Positions 19,030-28,600 of a stretch of 42,453 bases of DNA are shown in pieces. The position numbers were made by a program, and so were the translations under genes. The notes under the pieces are model-generated. The model did no database searches and was not told the DNA's origin. It saw nothing but the letters and a program-made list of their open reading frames with translations. The stretch lies in the NCBI GenBank assembly GCA_947492745.1, contig CANLOE010000061.1:1-42453 (forward strand), in the 5' to 3' direction. Source of the stretch: an uncultured Cyclobacteriaceae bacterium (lineage in GTDB: Bacteria; Bacteroidota; Bacteroidia; Cytophagales; Cyclobacteriaceae). Position 1 is the stretch's first letter, and every line of letters starts with the position of its first letter.

Positions 19030-19326
19030 TCAATTGCTCCTGATGTACCCGTCCAACTGTTCTTGGAAATCGGTTCTGGAGGAAGCAATGACGCTCAGTT
19101 CACTTTTCAATAACTCCGAAACCAGTTCGAAATTCGTCATGTACTGTTCCAGTTCGCCCCCTTTGTCAAACACCTCCTGATAAGTTTCATTATAGATATG
19201 ATTACTAAATTCGAGGTGTTTTGTCGAGTAATCTATCATGGTCTTTTCAAGGTCATTTTGGAGCCTGCCCAGTATCTTGATGAAAAATTCGCACCTTTTC
19301 TTGGCAGTGTTGAGGTCATGTTTCAT
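19030..19326 (-). CDS. Small coiled-coil-like protein, unknown function
   Basis: 98 residues, fully helical in appearance with charged heptad-like stretches (LGRLQNDLEKTMIDYSTKHL, VSELLKSELSVI). No signal peptide or membrane segment. Its start ATG (19324-19326) is 45 bp from a P174 element. The next gene on the same strand (18617-18925) is another small helical protein, so the two may be an operon. Not recognised. Confidence 0.6.
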   Translation of the reverse strand: MKHDLNTAKKRCEFFIKILGRLQNDLEKTMIDYSTKHLEFSNHIYNETYQEVFDKGGELEQYMTNFELVSELLKSELSVIASSRTDFQEQLDGYIRSN

Positions 19327-19370
19327 TGTGTCGCGATGTTTTTATGGGATTGTTGATATATGTTTTCACT

Positions 19371-19706
19371 TTAACCCAGAATGTTCGTTGGAACTTCGTC
19401 ATGAGGACTTAAATGGCAATACATCAGGGCGTTTTCTTGGATTCAGCGTAGCACCGCTACGGTTAATTCAAAAAACGCATTCATTTATACAAACTTAGCT
19501 TTCAACTATCGCCTATCTTCCTGTTCATTTTGCTTCACTCTGCGTGGACAATCCTCGGGATAGCGCTGCTATCCCTGCGGTTCTCGCCTTGATCGAAACA
19601 AAATGACCAGCGGAATCTTATACGACATTTAAAACCTAAATTTGTATTACTGATTTGAAGCCAGTTAAGTCCGGAATAGATTTTCTAACGGACATTTTGG
19701 GTTTAA
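19371..19706. repeat. P174 palindromic element interrupted by an M159 insertion
   Basis: Left end TTAACCCAGAATGTTCGTTG at 19371 and right end, read on the other strand, TTAAACCCAAAATGTCCGTT (ending 19706). The centre carries GCGTAGCACCGCTACGG. It is split by the M159 copy at 19488-19646. Removing that and one TTA leaves 174 bp, and the joined sequence CATTTACTGATTTGAAGCC is found uninterrupted at 30602-30620. Confidence 0.88.
19488..19646 (-). mobile_element. M159 MITE-like element, copy 3, flanked by TTA
   Basis: 159 bp, almost identical to copy 2, with TTA at 19485-19487 and 19647-19649. The related P174 element at 30499-30660 shows the empty site with a single TTA. Confidence 0.9.
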
Positions 19707-19985
19707 ACTTGCTTTGGTGGAGGTGCGCTCTTCCATGATCTCCAACAAGGCTTTCATGGCTTTCACCTCTTCCATGGTCTCTGTCAGTACCACGTCCAAT
19801 GTTTCGCTACAGATTTTTATGTTTTCCACAAAGTCTTTTCGGGCTACATTTTCATCATGTTTCAGTAGCATGCCCATGGTCCCGGTCGAGACGTTCAAAA
19901 ATCTATGGAGTAAAGCCAACCTTTCTACCCTTTTCCTTATCAGGGAAAGTTTTCTGTCCATTTCCTTCAATTTGATTTTTGTCAA
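19665..19985 (-). CDS. Small helical protein with a repeat-derived C-terminus, unknown function
   Basis: 106 residues, highly charged and helical (MTKIKLKEMDRKLSLIRKRV, LTETMEEVKAMKALLEIMEE), with no signal peptide or membrane segment. The last 13 residues (LNPKCPLENLFRT) and the stop codon are encoded by the end of the P174 element (19665-19706), so the original C-terminus may have been replaced. It is separated from the two other small genes by the repeats but lies on the same strand. Family not recognised. Confidence 0.55.
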   Translation of the reverse strand: MTKIKLKEMDRKLSLIRKRVERLALLHRFLNVSTGTMGMLLKHDENVARKDFVENIKICSETLDVVLTETMEEVKAMKALLEIMEERTSTKASLNPKCPLENLFRT

Positions 19986-20134
19986 ATGAAATGGAAAAAG
20001 GATGAGATGTGAAAATTGTGTCGTGAATTAACCGTGACAGGCGCTATCTAAAGCGTGAAAAAACCGTTACAAATGAACTTTAGGCGTGAACGAACCGTTA
20101 CAGATGGATTTGTTGACATTAAATATTGGAAATA

Positions 20135-21373
20135 TTACACCTTTTCAATAAAGGCTTTTATATCGTCCTGAGCATTTAACCCAAGCTTTTTCCTGATGCG
20201 GTATCTTTTGGTTCTTAGGTTCTCATTCGTGATGTTCAGCAACATCATAATTTCTTGAGGGTTCATGTCCATTTTGGTGAATGCTAGGTACCTTAATTCA
20301 CCTTGGGTTAAAGTAGGATAATTCTCTCGAATCATCTTAAAAAAATCTTTGTTCAATAAATCAAAATTTCTTTCGAAGTCTGCCCAATCTTGCTCGACTT
20401 TTGCATAGTCTGTTATGATATCAAGAATCGGCTTTAACTTAGATTTATCTTCGTGACTCAGCCTGTCAATGGCTTTTAGAATCTCTTGTGTCGTTTCTGA
20501 GTTTCTTGCAATCCTTAGGGCCGCCTTTTGCATCTCTTCCGCCTTCATCCTAAGTTCGCTTTCCAATATCTTTTGTTCATTTTGTAGGGAAACGCTTTCT
20601 TCGATGACATTTTCAATATTATGGACAACAGGCCGTATGATTTTTATAAAATCATTGGTAATGGCACTGAAAAAGTAAGCTACCAAAAATGAGACTATTA
20701 TAAATATTAACCATGTGTTGAAATACCTTGTTGCTTTAGGTGACTCAAGCCTATTTTCTTTTAATATCTCCCGTCTTTTAATTGCCCAAACCTCCTTTGA
20801 TTCTAATGCACTTTCATAATTATTCACCTCTTGTGGTGTCATGTAATGATATGTATAGTTCCAACCTTTCCGATTGTTCATATCATATACTAAGGAAGCA
20901 ACTACAATCAAGAACCATACAAAAGCTCCCCTTTTACCTATTATTATTATGGCAACGATTATTAAAGAGTGGCCTAAAGCAAAATCAGTAATTATAGCAT
21001 CATTGTATGGGTTTCCAACTCCATTCATATTGCAGAAACTCATGTACATTATGCTGACCATACTCGCCCAAGCAGTGAGCATATCTATTTTATCATTTGA
21101 CTTCTTTTGTGTTGAAGCTGCTTGACCTCGGTCTTGAAGCAATACCTTAAGATTATAAAATAATGAAAAGATATTTAGGCTTACAGGAACAAGGTATATA
21201 ACAAATAACATCCACCAATGCGGAACTAAATAACCCGTTGCCAATTTTTCTGAAGTCAGGAAAAAGATTGTTGATAGAACATATACCATATTCATCGTAA
21301 CCAGGAGCTTTCTTTTTGCTTCTCTACTGGGTTTTAACAACTGCTCTATCGAATCTTCAAGTAACTTTTTCAT
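20135..21373 (-). CDS. Membrane-anchored LuxR-type transcriptional regulator
   Basis: 412 residues. The N-terminal half has about six hydrophobic segments (roughly 24-41, 50-74, 97-115, 132-147, 150-164, 220-238). A coiled coil follows (about 245-300), then a cytoplasmic C-terminal helix-turn-helix of the LuxR type: LTQGELRYLAFTKMDMNPQE then ITNENLRTKRYRIRKKLGL. This layout is common in Bacteroidota regulators in which the DNA-binding head is tethered to the membrane. The ATG lies 1 bp after the stop of the upstream dual-GNAT gene, so they are co-transcribed. Its target is not evident; the operon itself is an obvious candidate. Confidence 0.85.
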   Translation of the reverse strand: MKKLLEDSIEQLLKPSREAKRKLLVTMNMVYVLSTIFFLTSEKLATGYLVPHWWMLFVIYLVPVSLNIFSLFYNLKVLLQDRGQAASTQKKSNDKIDMLTAWASMVSIMYMSFCNMNGVGNPYNDAIITDFALGHSLIIVAIIIIGKRGAFVWFLIVVASLVYDMNNRKGWNYTYHYMTPQEVNNYESALESKEVWAIKRREILKENRLESPKATRYFNTWLIFIIVSFLVAYFFSAITNDFIKIIRPVVHNIENVIEESVSLQNEQKILESELRMKAEEMQKAALRIARNSETTQEILKAIDRLSHEDKSKLKPILDIITDYAKVEQDWADFERNFDLLNKDFFKMIRENYPTLTQGELRYLAFTKMDMNPQEIMMLLNITNENLRTKRYRIRKKLGLNAQDDIKAFIEKV

Positions 21374-21374
21374 C

Positions 21375-22433
21375 TTAGGTCAAATCAAAGGAGGAGATGT
21401 AGGCCGGGTTTCGTACAAACTTACTTGTGGGATTTATCTCGCTTTCCGGGGTTTTTACAATGACATCGGCAGTTATTTCCTTGTTCAGCTTTTGAAGTAA
21501 CCCGGGACTATTTTTTTTAAAAGAGTTGTACAGGTCAGATTGATTGTCGGCCCAGATCATTCCAGTATATAGACCGAAATGTTTCAAAACAGAGGATATC
21601 AGGTTTTGCAGTTCCATTTCATGGCCTTTTCGAAGATAAATGGCCTCTAATGAGAGAAATCTGTAATCTTTATTGAATAACCGCCCCATCAAGGGCAGGA
21701 ACGGGAGCAGGTTCATTGCAAGCCAGCCTGTAATCCCCGGCATTTCCAATACTTTCCAATGCTCGGGATTGGCCTGAACACCGGCCAATACTTCACCGGT
21801 ATCATTTTCGAGGATAAAATAATTGTCATTGTAATAGTAGTTCTCGAATGACAACATGGTATGCTGACCGTAATACTCTTTCAATAAAGATCGGACTTCC
21901 TCCTTTCTTTCTTTGGGGAGCTTTGAAAACCGTGAATCTATCTTTGGGAAAAAACGGCTGAAAAGTAGTGTGCTGAATTCACGGACTTTCTTAAATCCAA
22001 ATTCCTCACAGAGCATTTTGGAACGGATATTATCAGGAGCTACATAGGCATAAAAATAATCGCTGGGGTTTGAAAGAAAGGTTTCGGATTCATTCAATAT
22101 TTTTTTCAGTTCCTTTCTTATTTTGCCACCTTTACTGCCGGTGTTGTTTACCCTATTGCCTTTTGAGCGAAACCCTTTAAGAAAAGAAAAATACCTGACA
22201 TAGTAACCTTTTACTTGATTGCCGGCATCGATTACTTCCCTTTCACAAAAGCAACTGGTCCCAATCAATTTTTTCCTAATGTACAAGTTGATAAAATGAG
22301 GTTTCGGAATATGCTTCAACTTTTCTTCCACCAATTGATGCTGGTAAAGCATACTTTTGCCCGGTGTGCCTATGACATTATCCTTAAGAAGCTTTAAAAG
22401 TTGTGTGCTTGGTCTGTTTTCTCTTTTGATCAA
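21375..22433 (-). CDS. GNAT-like acyltransferase, probably two GNAT folds
   Basis: 352 residues. The first half resembles a GNAT domain (LYIRKKLIGTSCFCEREV, RYFSFLKGFRSKGN, then YAYVAPDNIRSKMLCEEFGF). The second half (about 195-340) has a further GNAT-like strand/helix pattern (YYNDNYFILENDTGEVLAGV, LSLEAIYLRKGHEMELQNLI). No catalytic residue can be named. It overlaps the upstream GNAT gene by 4 bp (ATGA) and touches the downstream regulator gene, so translation is coupled. Substrate unknown. Confidence 0.72.
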   Translation of the reverse strand: MIKRENRPSTQLLKLLKDNVIGTPGKSMLYQHQLVEEKLKHIPKPHFINLYIRKKLIGTSCFCEREVIDAGNQVKGYYVRYFSFLKGFRSKGNRVNNTGSKGGKIRKELKKILNESETFLSNPSDYFYAYVAPDNIRSKMLCEEFGFKKVREFSTLLFSRFFPKIDSRFSKLPKERKEEVRSLLKEYYGQHTMLSFENYYYNDNYFILENDTGEVLAGVQANPEHWKVLEMPGITGWLAMNLLPFLPLMGRLFNKDYRFLSLEAIYLRKGHEMELQNLISSVLKHFGLYTGMIWADNQSDLYNSFKKNSPGLLQKLNKEITADVIVKTPESEINPTSKFVRNPAYISSFDLT

Positions 22434-23005
22434 TTTTGGTTTCTTTTAAGAAGGTATGACTTACAGTATGTATCCATTCTGTGGTAAGTTTCAAAACCAT
22501 GTTCATGATACCAAGAGAGGTTCTCCTCCATTGAAGTCCCTAGGTAGATCGGTTTATTCTCTTGGTTCGATTTTTCAATGATTCCTCTTAATAGTTTGCT
22601 GCCAATTGATTTTCCTTGATGATCTGGGTATACACCAATGAACCAGAGATATGTGAATTTACTTTTTGGGTGAATTTTCTTAATCTTAGATTCTCGGCTA
22701 AGTACTCGAAACACCCTACTTATACCGATGACATTTAAAGCCAATTTAGCATCCCAGCCGATGGTCTTTAAGCTACTTTTCTTCTGATCCTCGTAAAGGA
22801 CCAATGCACAAGCTTTGTTGTCATCACTTAACCAAACGTCACCAAAATGAAAGCACTGATTAAAAGAGTATTCCATCAAACCCCTGACCCTATTCTTCCT
22901 CTTACTATCTTGCTTAACAACATAATTGACACTTTTATTGGCATCGAATGATTCAGTCAGTATATCCAGTACTAAATCCTTATCGGCTAATTTTGCTTTT
23001 TTCAT
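22430..23005 (-). CDS. GNAT family N-acetyltransferase
   Basis: 191 residues. Motif A with the acetyl-CoA binding loop is FIGVYPDHQGKSIGSKLL, followed by a helix and NLSWYHEHGFETYHRM, the typical GNAT C-terminal part. It is the first gene of a tightly coupled group with the second GNAT-like gene and the membrane regulator. The acceptor is not predictable. Confidence 0.85.
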   Translation of the reverse strand: MKKAKLADKDLVLDILTESFDANKSVNYVVKQDSKRKNRVRGLMEYSFNQCFHFGDVWLSDDNKACALVLYEDQKKSSLKTIGWDAKLALNVIGISRVFRVLSRESKIKKIHPKSKFTYLWFIGVYPDHQGKSIGSKLLRGIIEKSNQENKPIYLGTSMEENLSWYHEHGFETYHRMDTYCKSYLLKRNQN

Positions 23006-23212
23006 ACTTGAGGTTTTTCAAGAAAAATAAAATGAGAATTCTAATATTTTAGATCAATCCAAAGCATTAAATACCTTTTTCGCCCTTTATCGGAAGGTCT
23101 TTGTAGCAAAAAGAAGCACTGAACGGTCAGCATCAGTGTTTCAAGAACAATGATTATAAAACTAACCAGTGGCATTTGAGTGCTTAAGAAGGTCATTTTC
23201 TGTATTATTTTG

Positions 23213-23986
23213 CTAAGTATACATGTTGATGATAATCCTGTTCACTAAGGATTTTGGAAGTATTCTTTTCAGTGCCAGAAGTAAGTTGGCACTACCCCCG
23301 ATAGCATAGTATGGCTTTACTTTATCTTTTTTCAACAGTTTGGCAATCAGGTCCGCTACAATGGTAGCGGATTCGGCACTTTTCACATTACCTTTCATTT
23401 TTTTATAAGCAGTCTGTGATTGTTTCGTATAACTGCTCTCTTCCGGAAAATACGCATCGGGCTCTATTGTTGTCGCTATATCATTGGGTTCGATGATGGT
23501 GACTTTTACTCCAAAGGCATTCAGCTCCATACTGAGCGAGTTGGTATAGGTCTGCAGTGATGCTTTGGAGGCCACATAGCCACTGTAGAAAGGCAGGTTG
23601 AATGAAGCCGCCAAAGACCCTATATTGATAATATAACCTTTGTTTTGCCTGATTCCCGGCAGGAACAGTTTCGTGAGCTGTAAAGGGGCAAAGAAATTTA
23701 CATCAAACAACTGCCTGTATTTCGCATCCGGTATGTCTTCGGATGCGCCTACCTGCGATTGGCCGGCATTGTTAATTAAAATATCGATATCTCCTATCCG
23801 GCTGAAACAGTGGGCGATACTTTCTGTGTCGAATGCGTCCATTTGAACAAACTTCAAGCCTTCTTCTTCCAGTTTTTGTTGGCGGTGACGAGAAGTCCCA
23901 TAAACATCATAACCCTCTTTGTGCAACTTCCTAGCAATAGCCAGCCCGATACCCCTAGAGGCCCCGGTAACAAGTACCTTTCTCAT
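23213..23986 (-). CDS. Short-chain dehydrogenase/reductase (SDR)
   Basis: 257 residues from the ATG at 23984-23986 (MRKVLVTGASRGIG); a TTG 18 bp upstream could extend it but is less likely. The classical SDR pattern is present: TGASRGIG nucleotide-binding loop, ILINNAGQ, INIGSLAAS with the catalytic Ser, and YSGYVASKASL with Tyr and Lys. The C-terminus (from about residue 190) is lipid-SDR-like with a helix and a hydrophobic end. The loop residues after the Rossmann second strand (YGTSRHR) suggest NADP(H). A 207-bp gap separates it from the GNAT gene downstream, so it may or may not be in that operon. Confidence 0.9.
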   Translation of the reverse strand: MRKVLVTGASRGIGLAIARKLHKEGYDVYGTSRHRQQKLEEEGLKFVQMDAFDTESIAHCFSRIGDIDILINNAGQSQVGASEDIPDAKYRQLFDVNFFAPLQLTKLFLPGIRQNKGYIINIGSLAASFNLPFYSGYVASKASLQTYTNSLSMELNAFGVKVTIIEPNDIATTIEPDAYFPEESSYTKQSQTAYKKMKGNVKSAESATIVADLIAKLLKKDKVKPYYAIGGSANLLLALKRILPKSLVNRIIINMYT

Positions 23987-24212
23987 TCTCCTGTTTTTCA
24001 GCAAAACAAAATACTAATATTTACATTTCAAAACCCATTGAAGGTAAATCAGTACATTGAAATCAACCGGGTTACGATAAAGAGAAGGGTAAAAAAATAA
24101 AAATAATTGGATATAGTTTAAGATAAAATCAATTTACTGCCGGAGAAATCAACAAAATACGGATTCCAACTTACACCAAGAGCATAAAAAATCTAACGGA
24201 TGGATGGGATTA

Positions 24213-24383
24213 TCCCGGATCATGCGTTGGAACTTCGTAACGAGGGTCTGAATAGCAATACATCAGGGCGTTTTATCGGATCTGGCATAGCACCGCTATG
24301 GTGAATTCGAAAAATGTAGTGCAACGACCGATTTGCAGCTGTTTAAGGCCGCAATAGAAGGGCTAATGCATAATCCGGGTTGA
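24213..24383. repeat. P174 palindromic element, variant with CCCGGATCATGCGTTGG ends
   Basis: Left end CCCGGATCATGCGTTGGAA and right end, read on the other strand, CCCGGATTATGCATTAGCC. The centre is GGCATAGCACCGCTATGG. Closest relative in the window is 40201-40376. It lies in or beside gene debris on the minus strand. Confidence 0.75.
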
Positions 24384-24590
24384 AGTGTATACTTTGGCCC
24401 TATCGTATCGGCATAGTAGCGCTTCCCCTCATGGACAAAATAAAGATCGGTATTGGAATCATAGGCAAATGGCTATAGGATGTGGGGATTTTCTGTGCGT
24501 AGGCAGGGAAACCGATTATCCCTAATAGCGTGAAAAAAGAGGACTCTTTTTATGTGTATGCAATTGATTTTCAGGGGATATTTCCCGCTA
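24376..24590 (-). pseudogene. Remnant of an exported-protein gene, frame-disrupted
   Basis: On the minus strand two adjacent frames join into protein-like sequence: LLGIIGFPAYAQKIPTSY, then, after a one-base shift near 24470, YDSNTDLYFVHEGKRYYADT followed by IGPKYTL. The first part looks like the end of a signal peptide. The frame runs straight into the P174 element at 24383 and shows no continuation as a full gene. Downstream of the element (below 24212) ALGVSWNPYFVDF on the same strand may be more of it. Judged by eye only. Confidence 0.35.
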
Positions 24591-24920
24591 TCGAAAATGA
24601 ACAACAGGTTCCAAAACGCGAGACGGAATCCTCACAGGTTCGTTTATCTTTGTAGTGTAGGGACACCAAATTCGGGCTTATTTCATGGGTATTCCACGAG
24701 ATACCTCACATTATGGTCGATAAGCATTATCCTACAAAGGCTTTTGAAAACGATAAGTGGTCTTTGGCCGAATCGGATACTGTAGGATGAACAGCCTCAC
24801 TATGAAATCCATACAGATTTCTTTTCTTCCCGCGCTGAAACCCCTATCTGTACCGAGCGTTTTTGTCTGTTTACTAGTCATTTAACTACTGATACTGAGC
24901 CTGAACCGAAGTTATGAAAA

Positions 24921-24945
24921 TTAAATGCAACTATGTTGCATTTAA
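24921..24945. promoter_or_regulatory. Perfect operator-like palindrome upstream of the PepSY/TonB operon
   Basis: Arms TTAAATGCAAC (24921-24931) and GTTGCATTTAA (24935-24945) are perfect 11-bp inverted repeats around TAT. It ends 26 bp before the GTG start at 24972. The position, length and context (putative metal uptake genes) suit a Fur/Zur-family or similar repressor. A rho-independent terminator is not suggested, as there is no T-run. Confidence 0.7.
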
Positions 24946-24971
24946 GACTTTAATTATTCAATATTGCAATT

Positions 24972-25391
24972 GTGTTGACCTCAAAGAAAACAAATATTTT
25001 CGTTTTTCCTACGTTCAGGGCTAAATGCACGGGTGCATTGACGGTTGTATTTTTACTATGCTGTTTGAATGCTACCTGCACCTACATTATTTTCTCTCTA
25101 CGTTTTGATACACACCTAGAGGAGTGCCGGCAGGGCCGCTACCATAATGTGCATTGTCAGGCTACCTGTGTCCTAAGCGAAATGCTCACCCCTGCTACTT
25201 CGGATACTATGGTCCTCGGCCATCATGGATCCGTTGCATATGGTTTTCCGGGGTTGTTCCATGAACCATCGGTAGTAGTCAGTCTGCTTGTTGTCCGCTG
25301 TTCCGTGATATCCCAGCACTTTGCTCCATACCTATCCCACTATTTATCACCTACATTGGGAAAGCCAATACTTCCCCCGGAGCATTTTTAG
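24972..25391 (+). CDS. Small membrane protein with a C...CxxxCxL motif, possible first gene of a metal uptake operon
   Basis: 139 residues from GTG. A hydrophobic segment (about 21-45, LTVVFLLCCLNA) is followed by THLEECRQGRYHNVHCQATC then VLSEML. The spacing C-x(7)-H-x(2)-C-x(3)-C-x-L resembles small Bacteroidota proteins, often located next to TonB-receptor and PepSY genes, with C...C.GKC.L near the start of the exported part and a His-rich centre. The C-terminus (LGKPILPPEHF) also resembles the ends of such proteins. It is preceded by the palindrome at 24921 and followed 276 bp later by the fusion gene. Assignment rests on the pattern alone; it could be chance. Confidence 0.5.
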   Translation: MLTSKKTNIFVFPTFRAKCTGALTVVFLLCCLNATCTYIIFSLRFDTHLEECRQGRYHNVHCQATCVLSEMLTPATSDTMVLGHHGSVAYGFPGLFHEPSVVVSLLVVRCSVISQHFAPYLSHYLSPTLGKPILPPEHF

Positions 25392-25641
25392 TACCTATAG
25401 ATTCCTTTTCCACAGCTCTACTTCTCATCCAATATCGCTGAGGGCGAAGTGTTATTTCCACTTTCCTTGGATAGATGGATGATACAAGTATTTCATTGAC
25501 CAAGATCATGGAATATACGTAAGGTTCTACCGACTTACCTGCACATCCGTGCAAAAAACCTGAAACAATGTTACCAATAAAGTCTATTTCCGAGATGCTA
25601 TCTATGGCAACCAGTTCTTTCCCGGTGCTACCGGAAACCAT
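25351..25641 (-). CDS. Possible small gene, opposite strand
   Basis: A 96-residue frame starting MVSGSTGKELVAIDSISEID, with balanced composition and no low-complexity bias. Its start lies 29 bp from the divergent start of the PepSY/TonB fusion and it overlaps the 3' end of the 24972-25391 frame by about 40 bp. It may be a gene, a remnant, or chance. Not recognised. Confidence 0.3.
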   Translation of the reverse strand: MVSGSTGKELVAIDSISEIDFIGNIVSGFLHGCAGKSVEPYVYSMILVNEILVSSIYPRKVEITLRPQRYWMRSRAVEKESIGTKNAPGEVLAFPM

Positions 25642-25670
25642 CTATTGACCCTCCGATACCATTTGAAGTG

Positions 25671-28600
25671 ATGTCCAAAGAAAAATCGAAAAAGCTGACC
25701 CGATACCTGCTCTGGGTACACCGGTATACGGGATTTGTACTCAGTCTGCCCTTCCTGTTCTGGTTTCTTTCAGGCTTTGTCATGATGTACAGGGACTTTC
25801 CGTACCTGGGCAGGTCGGAGAGCCTAGAGCGGAGCGAACACATCCCGCTGTCCAGAGCAGGGCTCGTGCCCAAAGACCTGAGCATAGAAAAGGAGCTTTC
25901 CCAACAGCGCTGGGAGTCCATCAAGGTACGGGTACATCAAGATAGACCCGTATACCGTTTTCAGGGCGGGCAAGGGAAATTTCACGGCTTTTTTGCGGAT
26001 ACGGGTGAGGCAGTCCCTTCTGAGGGAAAAAAGGAAGCCGCAGATATCGCCCGTCGTTTTATGGGAGACAGTACGCGTATAGCCCGTTTGGATATCATGG
26101 AGTCGCTGGACCAGTGGACGCCCCGTACGCGGTCCCTGCCTTACCTGCCCGCCTACAAGGTGTTTCTGGTGGATGACAGTGGTACCGTATGCTACGTTTC
26201 TTCGGTGACGGGAGAGGTTTTCCAAAAGCTGAACCGCACCGATAAAGTATGGGCATGGCTAGGGGCCATTTCCCACTGGATCTATTTTAAAGACCTCCGC
26301 ATCCATACACAACTGTGGTGTGATGTCGTCGTTTTTCTAAGCATTATAGGCAGTATCATGTGCCTGGTCGGTCTATACCTGGGTACCGTTCGCGTAAAAT
26401 GGAAAAACCGACAAGTATGGACTTTCAGTCCTTATAAAAAGGTATGGTTCAAGTGGCACCATTACACGGGCTTTGTATTTGGTCTGTTTACCGTCACTTG
26501 GGTTTTGGGTGGTCTCTTTTCCATGAACCCTTGGGAGTGGAGCCTCTCCAACAGCTTGGATGAACAAGCACTGGAAATCTGGAGGGGAGGCCGGCTGGCC
26601 CCCGAGCAGTTTGTCCTAGCCCCTGCTGATGCATTGGCTGCACTTAGTGAAGGTAGCCAAGGAGAAGTCAGTGAACTGGAGTTAACCCACTTTGCGGGAA
26701 GTCCCTATTACCCGGTATGGATGGCGGATGGTACCTGTCGATTATTTTCGGGAACGCAGTGCAGTGCAGTGGGGCCACTCGGAACAACAGCTTATCTACA
26801 GCAGGTACGAGCACCTCACCCCGAAGCAAAGGTACGGGCAAGCGTATTGACGGATTATGAAGCTTATTACTACGATATACATCGAACAAAGCCCTTGCCC
26901 GTGCTTAAGGTCGACCTAGAGGACGAGGTCGGCACCGGTTATTACGTCAACCCCGGAACCACAGCCGTTCTGATGAAGTATGGGATGAGCAGCCGTATCA
27001 ACCGCTGGGTCTATCACGGATTGCACAGCCTGGATTTTCCCGGTCTGTTGTTCCAAAGGCCACTGTGGGGCCTGGTGATGATCCTACTGTTATTGGGAGG
27101 TGCCAGTGTCAGTGTCACGGGACTGGTACTGACTTGGAAGGTGGTGAGAAGAAAAAACATTGGAAAAGCAAACCCGAAAAAAGGCGCATCGCCTAAAAAA
27201 GGGAGGAAATATACACAATCTGCCCTCCTCCTCTTCGGAGCGATCCTGTATGCATTCCCGCTACAGGCCGCACAGGTCACGGACTCCTGTACCTATGCTA
27301 TCCACGGCCGTATCATGGATGTAGAGACCCAACAGCCGATACCCTATGCCACCGTGATGGTGCAACACACACAACATGGTGTCGCTAGCAATGAAAATGG
27401 GGAATTCCTGCTAGCCAAGCTTTGTGGTACCGAACCTGTACTGATCTGCTCCAGTATAGGTTATAAGCCTGTGGTCCATCATCATGATGCGTATCATGAA
27501 ACTCCTCTGATCTATATGGCGCCAGAGGTATCACAACTGGAAAGTATCGTCGTGGAAGATGAAGCTACGAAAGATAACATGCAGTCCATGGCCATGGAAA
27601 CTCTCGATAGAACAACACTGGCAGGCAGGACCACTAGCTCTCTGGCATCTGCTATCGCGGATATCCAAGGGGTCACTTTTGCCTCTACGGGTACCAATGT
27701 ACAGCTTCCTGTTATCCATGGACTCTATGGCAATCGCGTCCTGATCGTCAATAATGGTGTAAAGCACGGATTTCAAAATTGGGGTTCCGATCATGCCCCT
27801 GAAATCGATATTTCCAATGTGGATCGTGTATCTGTGCTGAAAGGGGCCTCGGGAGTAAGGTATGGGCCGGAAGCATTGGGAGGGGCCGTAGTCGTAGAGG
27901 GGCATCCATTGAACTTTTCGGAAAAACTGTATGGGCGCATAGGCACAGGTTATCATACCAATGGCAAGGGCTATCAGACCAATGTGCACTTGGGTAAAGG
28001 CCATAGAAAATTCAGCTATCACTTGGGAGCCAATTTCCTCAGGGTCGGAGATAGGCAGAGTCCCGATTATAGGTTAACGAATACGGGCATGGTAGAGCAA
28101 TCTGCCAATACGGGTTTTCGCTATCATTTGTCCCACTGGGACTTTAAAGTGTATTATACTTATGTAGGACAAAATCTCGGTCTATTACGCTCCTCAGTAG
28201 CCGAAAGCGGAGCCCTTTTTGCCCGATCGTTATCGGCAGACCGGCCACTGATCATCAATGATTTTTCCTATCGTATCGATGAGCCTCGCCAAAATAATAC
28301 CCACCACCTATGGAAGTCGTCCATAGACCGATACTCAGACTTGGGCAAGTTCTCACTATTGTTGAGCCATCAGCTGAACCTTAGGCGGGAGTTTGATGTG
28401 AGGCGCAATGCAGACCTGCCTATCATTGACCTGGACTTGAGTACCAGTGATGTACAGCTGGAGTGGCAGCACCCATCGGTCGCTGGTCTGGAAGGTACCC
28501 TGGGCCTGCAATATTTCTACCAGAACAATGATAACAATCCGGGGACGGGCACCACACCGTTCGTACCCAACTACAATACACGAAGGGTCAGTGTTTTTTT

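Noticed and set aside
24552-24785. A 77-codon plus-strand frame
   Set aside because: Composition is not protein-like; a different frame of the same stretch looks more like debris of a gene.
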